Source of the DNA: Sweltsa coloradensis | Taxonomy: Eukaryota; Arthropoda; Insecta; Plecoptera; Chloroperlidae | DNA length: 64,000 nt | Assembly: GCA_024449915.1 (NCBI GenBank) | Contig: JAMZAV010000096.1 | Span: forward strand, 496,001-560,000 | Reading direction: 5' to 3' | Part shown: positions 50,301-56,300 of the stretch, one piece after another | Position numbering within the stretch: the first letter of the stretch is position 1 | Layout: every line of letters starts with the position of its first letter | Position numbers and translations under genes: made by a program | Notes under the pieces: model-generated | Databases searched by the model: none | What the model was told of the DNA's origin: nothing | Seen by the model: the letters and a program-made list of their open reading frames with translations, nothing else

Positions 50301-53300
50301 ACAACAAAGTAATAGCCTACGCATTTCAGCCTCTTCATTTTAAGTTTTTAACTGTTTTTGTGCTGATAATAAATGATATACTAATATACGTATTTTGTTT
50401 TTGCTTATCCCAAAATTGGAGAATTGACGACTAGAGTTTTACCCGCCTCCTGACGTCACGAAGCAACATGGTAGAATGAGTTGGGACAGATCCTCATTTC
50501 GCAAGTTGAAGTCTGTTGAACGGCGCAACACTTATCACACTCTAACTTTTATTCTATTCATTATTCATACAAAACGTAAAAAATAATATTTATCAAACAT
50601 ATCATTCCTACTAATAGTGATTATTTTTAATTTTAATTTTGTTTCAAGTGACTTATTGATGTAGGCCTACGCATTATACAAGACAAAAATATCAAAGAGT
50701 ATAAGTTTTCTCAACTTCAATAGACAAAAACTACTGATTGGATTTTGACAAGACCTCTTTCAAAAAGTGTATCTGGCTTTCTAGAAAGTAAGAGCACTGA
50801 ACAAAATTTTACAGCATAGGCCTACGCTAATATGCAGGGTAGGCCCTACGTGTTTTAATGTAAAATTCACACTTTTGACATGCGGATGAGCCGTGAAAAT
50901 CTGCACGCTGCATATTGCTACATGCTGTAAATTTTCGTTCAGTGCACTTTCTGGCCTAGAAAGTTTATTTATTTATTGTCTAAACAGTCAGATGCATATT
51001 TTGAAAGAGGTCTTGTCAAAATCCTATCAGTAATTTTTTGTCAATTGAAGTTGAGAAAACTTATAGGAGGTCGTTTTGATTATTTTTCATGTATATTGTG
51101 TACATTGTTATAAAAAGCTAATGGCTGTCAACAAATTTGAAATAATCGCTATAAGAAGGATTGATATGTTTGCTAATTATTATTCATTTACAGGCCAACG
51201 TTTTGTCCAAAATAATGAAAAGAATAAAAGGCTCCGCAGTCGTCAATTGGTGGTAAAAATTATTCAAAATTCTGTTTTTAACAGTGTAAATTTTGTTTTT
51301 ACCGTAAACAGGCTACTTATTAAATTAGCTAATAAATTACCAAGTGGGACTATATTTTTAATCATGATGCCCCCTTTTATTTACTTTACCATAATTGACT
51401 TATATTATCATATATTATATAATTTATTATTAATTAATTACCAATGTACTTTTATCAAAAATGTTTTCTTTTGTTATTTACAATAAAATACCCCTTTGGT
51501 ACAAAAATATTCCATGATCAGTAGGCCTTCTTCATGCACACTCAATGAATATACACAAAACTTGTTACAAACCATGCAATATTTTAAATTCAGAACTGGT
51601 GTAATGTATAAAATAAATAAATTATAATATTCAAATGCAATTAAAATTATAAATATATATTTACAATGATACACATCCAACAAACAAATAATTATTTCAG
51701 TTCAATTCACAATCTTTCTTAAATTTCATTATCTAGGTGGAGTCAACCGAAGCCCAAGACATAACGTACGTATTGATCTTGAGGTGCTAAGAGATCGAGC
51801 ATTAACAGCAATGTAGATATTTAAGTTGAGATGTTATTAGATGTTGGCGAGCCTCAACACTAAGGCAGATAGTCCCACAATGAATGTCACCCCCCTGGCT
51901 GCCAACGCGACCGCCAGATTACTCGTGTTACGTCCCAACACCGTCGCGCACTCCTTGGGTTTCTCAGCCGAACCAACGTGCGAACACACCGCCTTCATAA
52001 AGTCCACTTCGCTAGCTTTTGTTTGGTCATCACCTACGCTCCGAGTGAATACAATGGTCGGTACGTAAGTGAGCGCGGGGCGTAGAGAGTCCGTGATCTC
52101 CCCCATCCGGGCGAGCAGTTCCGATCCTCTTTCGCTATACACACAATCGTAGATCGTTTTATAGTCGATGTTGAATTTCTTTGCGCACTCTTGCCAGAGG
52201 TAGTGCGTGCCGGTGGTTGTGTCCATCGTACAGTGGATGTAGTCTACGACCAGGCTGGGCGTCGAGACGTGGTAGTTGATAACACAGGCGTGGTACATGT
52301 TCCCCTTGCATTCGTCGGGGCCGTGTTGGCAGGTGAACTGGTAGCCGATGCCACGTTTCTCACGCCGTGCCTTGCCGTAAGGCACGAACACAGGCTCCGT
52401 GTAGTTGCTGAGTTGCTTGTAAGTGGGATAGAACTGTTGGGTGATGAACCTTATGCAGTCCGGACAGTGGGTCTCGTAGTAGATGATGACTATGGCGGGG
52501 GGAGCGACTTCCGCGAGCGACGAACAGAGCGACTGACTTGCGAGGATCGTAAACAAAACTATTAGCTTCATGTTGAATGATGTCGCATGTGGAAACCTAG
52601 AAGGAAATTAATTTTAAGTTTGATTCAGAAGACATCACTTTCTATACCTCCCTATTGCAATTAGAGGTAACCTAGGCATAAGTTTAAAGAACATTGAATT
52701 TCTTATTATTTATTTATTTATTTATTTTAAGGGGCTATTAGGTACCTACCCATTAAACTTTTTTTAATTTTATAATCTAGATGCTAGAGCAAATGACTGT
52801 TTAAAAATTATGTCTTGTAGGTACGGTAGTCTACCTGTGATTTTACACAAATTGTTCTAGCCTTTTGATCCTAAATTTTGCAAAATTTTATGTTTTGATG
52901 AATTTCTTAAATCGGCTTCAACCTGTTTATTTTTTGTTTCACTTAGATACTAGAGCATCATAGGTCTACCAATCTTCTCGTCGATTGCGTCGGGGCCTGC
53001 AGGGTTGGCTTGGTCGCTTTGATTTAAAGTCCCCCACTGAAAATCAGTTATATAACTGAGTGGGCAGACTCTAAATAAAAATTTATTTATTATTTATTTA
53101 TTTAAAAGTGGGCCTTGAGAAAATTCTGTCTTGAAACTGTGCACAAATATACTCAAACACACAAAAATATTAAACTTTGAAATTAAACTTTCTTGGTACC
53201 TAATCAGTATTTTTACCAAATCACTTGCCTAACTTACAAAAATAAAATGTAGCCCTAGAGGATTTACAGAGAAGATAGTTGAGTGCCTATATCAACAATG

Positions 53301-56300
53301 GGTATTTCTTTAAAAACCAAATTCCTCCACGTCTCAATGTTATTTCTTATGGGAAATTTGTGCCGATGGGACCTCGCTTGAAAATTACCAAGTTTGGCAT
53401 ATTTTTTTGGGGGGGAGGGGGGGGTCAGGGTGGATCTAATATTTTTCTGTTACTGGTAGCCTACTCTATAAATTTATTGGCCTTCCTAGTTAAGGCCGAT
53501 GCACAATGGCCCGGTAACGGTAACGGGAAGAAAGTTAAATCACACGTTAACTTACGACACGATGCACTATAAAGCTTCCCGTTGCCGGTCGTTCCCATAT
53601 CCCAGCAACGACAACGAGAACATCACCAAGTTTTAACTTTCCGTAATGTTCCCGTTCTGTACGTTACGGGAACCAATCGGGATCAAGATGTGCACGTCCT
53701 AAAACTATTTTATCAGCTGATTGATGGTTTAAATGCGAGTAATATGCAAAATAAATTAAATACAAATATGCGGAATAAAAAATAAAAAAAATATAATTAG
53801 CACACTTATTATTTGATTTATTCCAGTCGGTTTGCTTCACTGGCTATTGTGCATCGAAGCCCTCAACGTTAGCGTCTTCCCATTCTCGTTACCGGGCAAT
53901 TGTGCATCGGCCTTTAGTCTGAAAGATTTTTTTTTAGTTTGGCGGGTGAATGAATACCCCTTAAACATCTATCCTATTCAGTTATTTAACTGGTAACTGA
54001 CAATTTAATACTTTCTGTGATAAAAGGTCTGTTCCCATGTCTCAACTTTTCCCACCTTTTACTAAAAGTGGAACAAAAAGCTGTTCCCCTGTAACATTTT
54101 TTCCACTTCCACCATGTTCCTCTGTAAAACTATTTGAAAGGGTGGTACCACCAACTCCACTCGCTCGGCGAGGTAGTTGAAGAAGTGGAACTAGTGGAGA
54201 TAAAATTTAGGCGCCAATAAAAATGGCGTTCAAACATCCAGAACCTTGTCCAACATAAAAATTACAACTCAACACAGACAATACCCCAGTGTTTTCTGAT
54301 AGCTGCTACGTATTTGTTTTTTGAAACACGTTAGGATAGGCGTTCCTTTGTAACTGGGTGAAATAGCTCCACCTACTCCACTCGCGAGGTGAATCAACAC
54401 TCCACCTTCCACCCGAAAGTGGATACAGGGGAACAAACCTAATGTGTTCTAGAAGACTCCTGTTATGCCCCTTAAATTGACTCAAGTACCTACCGGTATA
54501 GAATTAATTGCCCACAAACTATTTTTGATCAAGTTGATAGTATTAGGCCATGTTATTGCACACCAAAACAAATTTACCAATGTCCACATTTTATTTGTTT
54601 GTTTTGTTAAGTTGATCAACAGTAAACAAAAAATATCTCCAAAATAGACACATTCTCAATCAAATCATTATAATATATAATATATAAATAATATACATTC
54701 TAACAAGTGAGATAGTAAAGTTCTACTTTGATTTAAAGTAAGAACTATACACACCCTCAACTATTTTCCAGCAATGACAGCAATTTCAAATAATACACAC
54801 CTTGATAACGATGTCCCGCAGTTTCTTGTTTTCCTTCTTCTTCATAAAGTGGCAACAATAAACAATACAAATATTGTCAGTGAGTCAAAGACCTTGAAAT
54901 GAGATGACAACATGGGTGCCAACCGTGAGGTTATTCTGCTGTGGGTAGGACAGGGACAGATTTAGCCACAGGCAAGGGGAAGGGAGGGGAGGCAAGGAGA
55001 ACAATACTTGAATGCCACATATCAAACTGACCGCGCTCAAATATCCTTTATTTTTTTAGTTTGTTTGAAAAATAAATAAAAAAATGCCGGCGCTCAAATA
55101 TCCTTTATATTTTTAGTTTGTTTGAAAAATAAATTAAAAAATAAAGCATATTTGAGCACGTGCAGTTTGAAATATTTCCAGTGCTGCCATATATTGCAGG
55201 CGGTCCACTTGTCGCCTTTAGACCAGTACAAGACGTGTAACGTACGAGTGAAGATCGTCGCGAGATATGGCAACATACCTACTCTTGCTATTTGGGACAG
55301 GTATTAAAATAGGGATACCGAGAGGCTCATTTACGAGGATGGAAGGGTGCTGGCCGTGTTTCCCTCTCCACCCGCTGCCCGCCAGGGAGCACTGTTGAAC
55401 ACGTACTACACGGAGTTTTGCCGCTCTTTTCAAATGAACTGGGCAGATAAACTCACCCACACAGTGAAGTGATTCCGGTTTGGTTCATTCTAATGCGCGG
55501 ATGCGGAGAATAGAGTGTCTACCGAGTAGCGCATGATGTAGGCCTAGTATAGTAGGTTTTATTTCCTTTTGGTATACAGTAGCACATTACATTACATAGC
55601 TGTAGTAATTCTAGACCCATCAAATCCTCTGTACGAGTGATTTTACGACAAGGGTATATGGAAATGAGTTTCAACACTTGCACATCAGTGCTGGTGGGGC
55701 TGGTCATGCTGGTGAACAAACACACCAACAAAATACTTGCACAACAAGACCACATAGAGGTCAACATGTAGAGTTATATGATCATCACCATGAATCTCTA
55801 TGTCCGGCTTCTGGAGGGTCGGCTTAAGTTATGTCTGCGCTACGACATATGATCAAATTGGATATATCAAAGGTAAAACTTCCGCATGATAGCGCACCAA
55901 TTTTCCGCTCAATTTTAGCTCTTAACCCAACGTTTGAAAAACAAAAGTCAAGCTGAAAAATCTGGCCACATCTATATGCAAAAAAAAAATACAAAATACA
56001 AAACCTTTAACGTTTCTATTTTGAACAAAAAAAACTCCCAAAACTTTTAGGTCCATTCTATTTTAAATTATTTTTATTTATTATTTATTTTCCCACTATT
56101 AGGCTTAGTAGGAAGGTTGACAGAAAAGGGCAATCAAAAATCATTGTGTTTTTGCGCGGTTGGTATGGTGGCAGACAAGTGCGCTATCATACAAAAGTAT
56201 TAACCCCTTAACTGTGTAATTTATTTTCAGAAGTTGTTCTTCCCCTGTGTATTAATTTTAAGGTAAAATGCCCTTATTTATATTTAAATTGAAACTATCA

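Noticed and set aside
51076..51486. 136-codon AT-rich frame
   Set aside because: It overlaps the foldback element copy 2. It is rich in F, Y, N and I as expected from AT-rich noncoding DNA.
52191..52565. Open frame on the plus strand opposite GILT
   Set aside because: Antisense shadow of the GILT coding sequence, created by its GC-rich codon usage.
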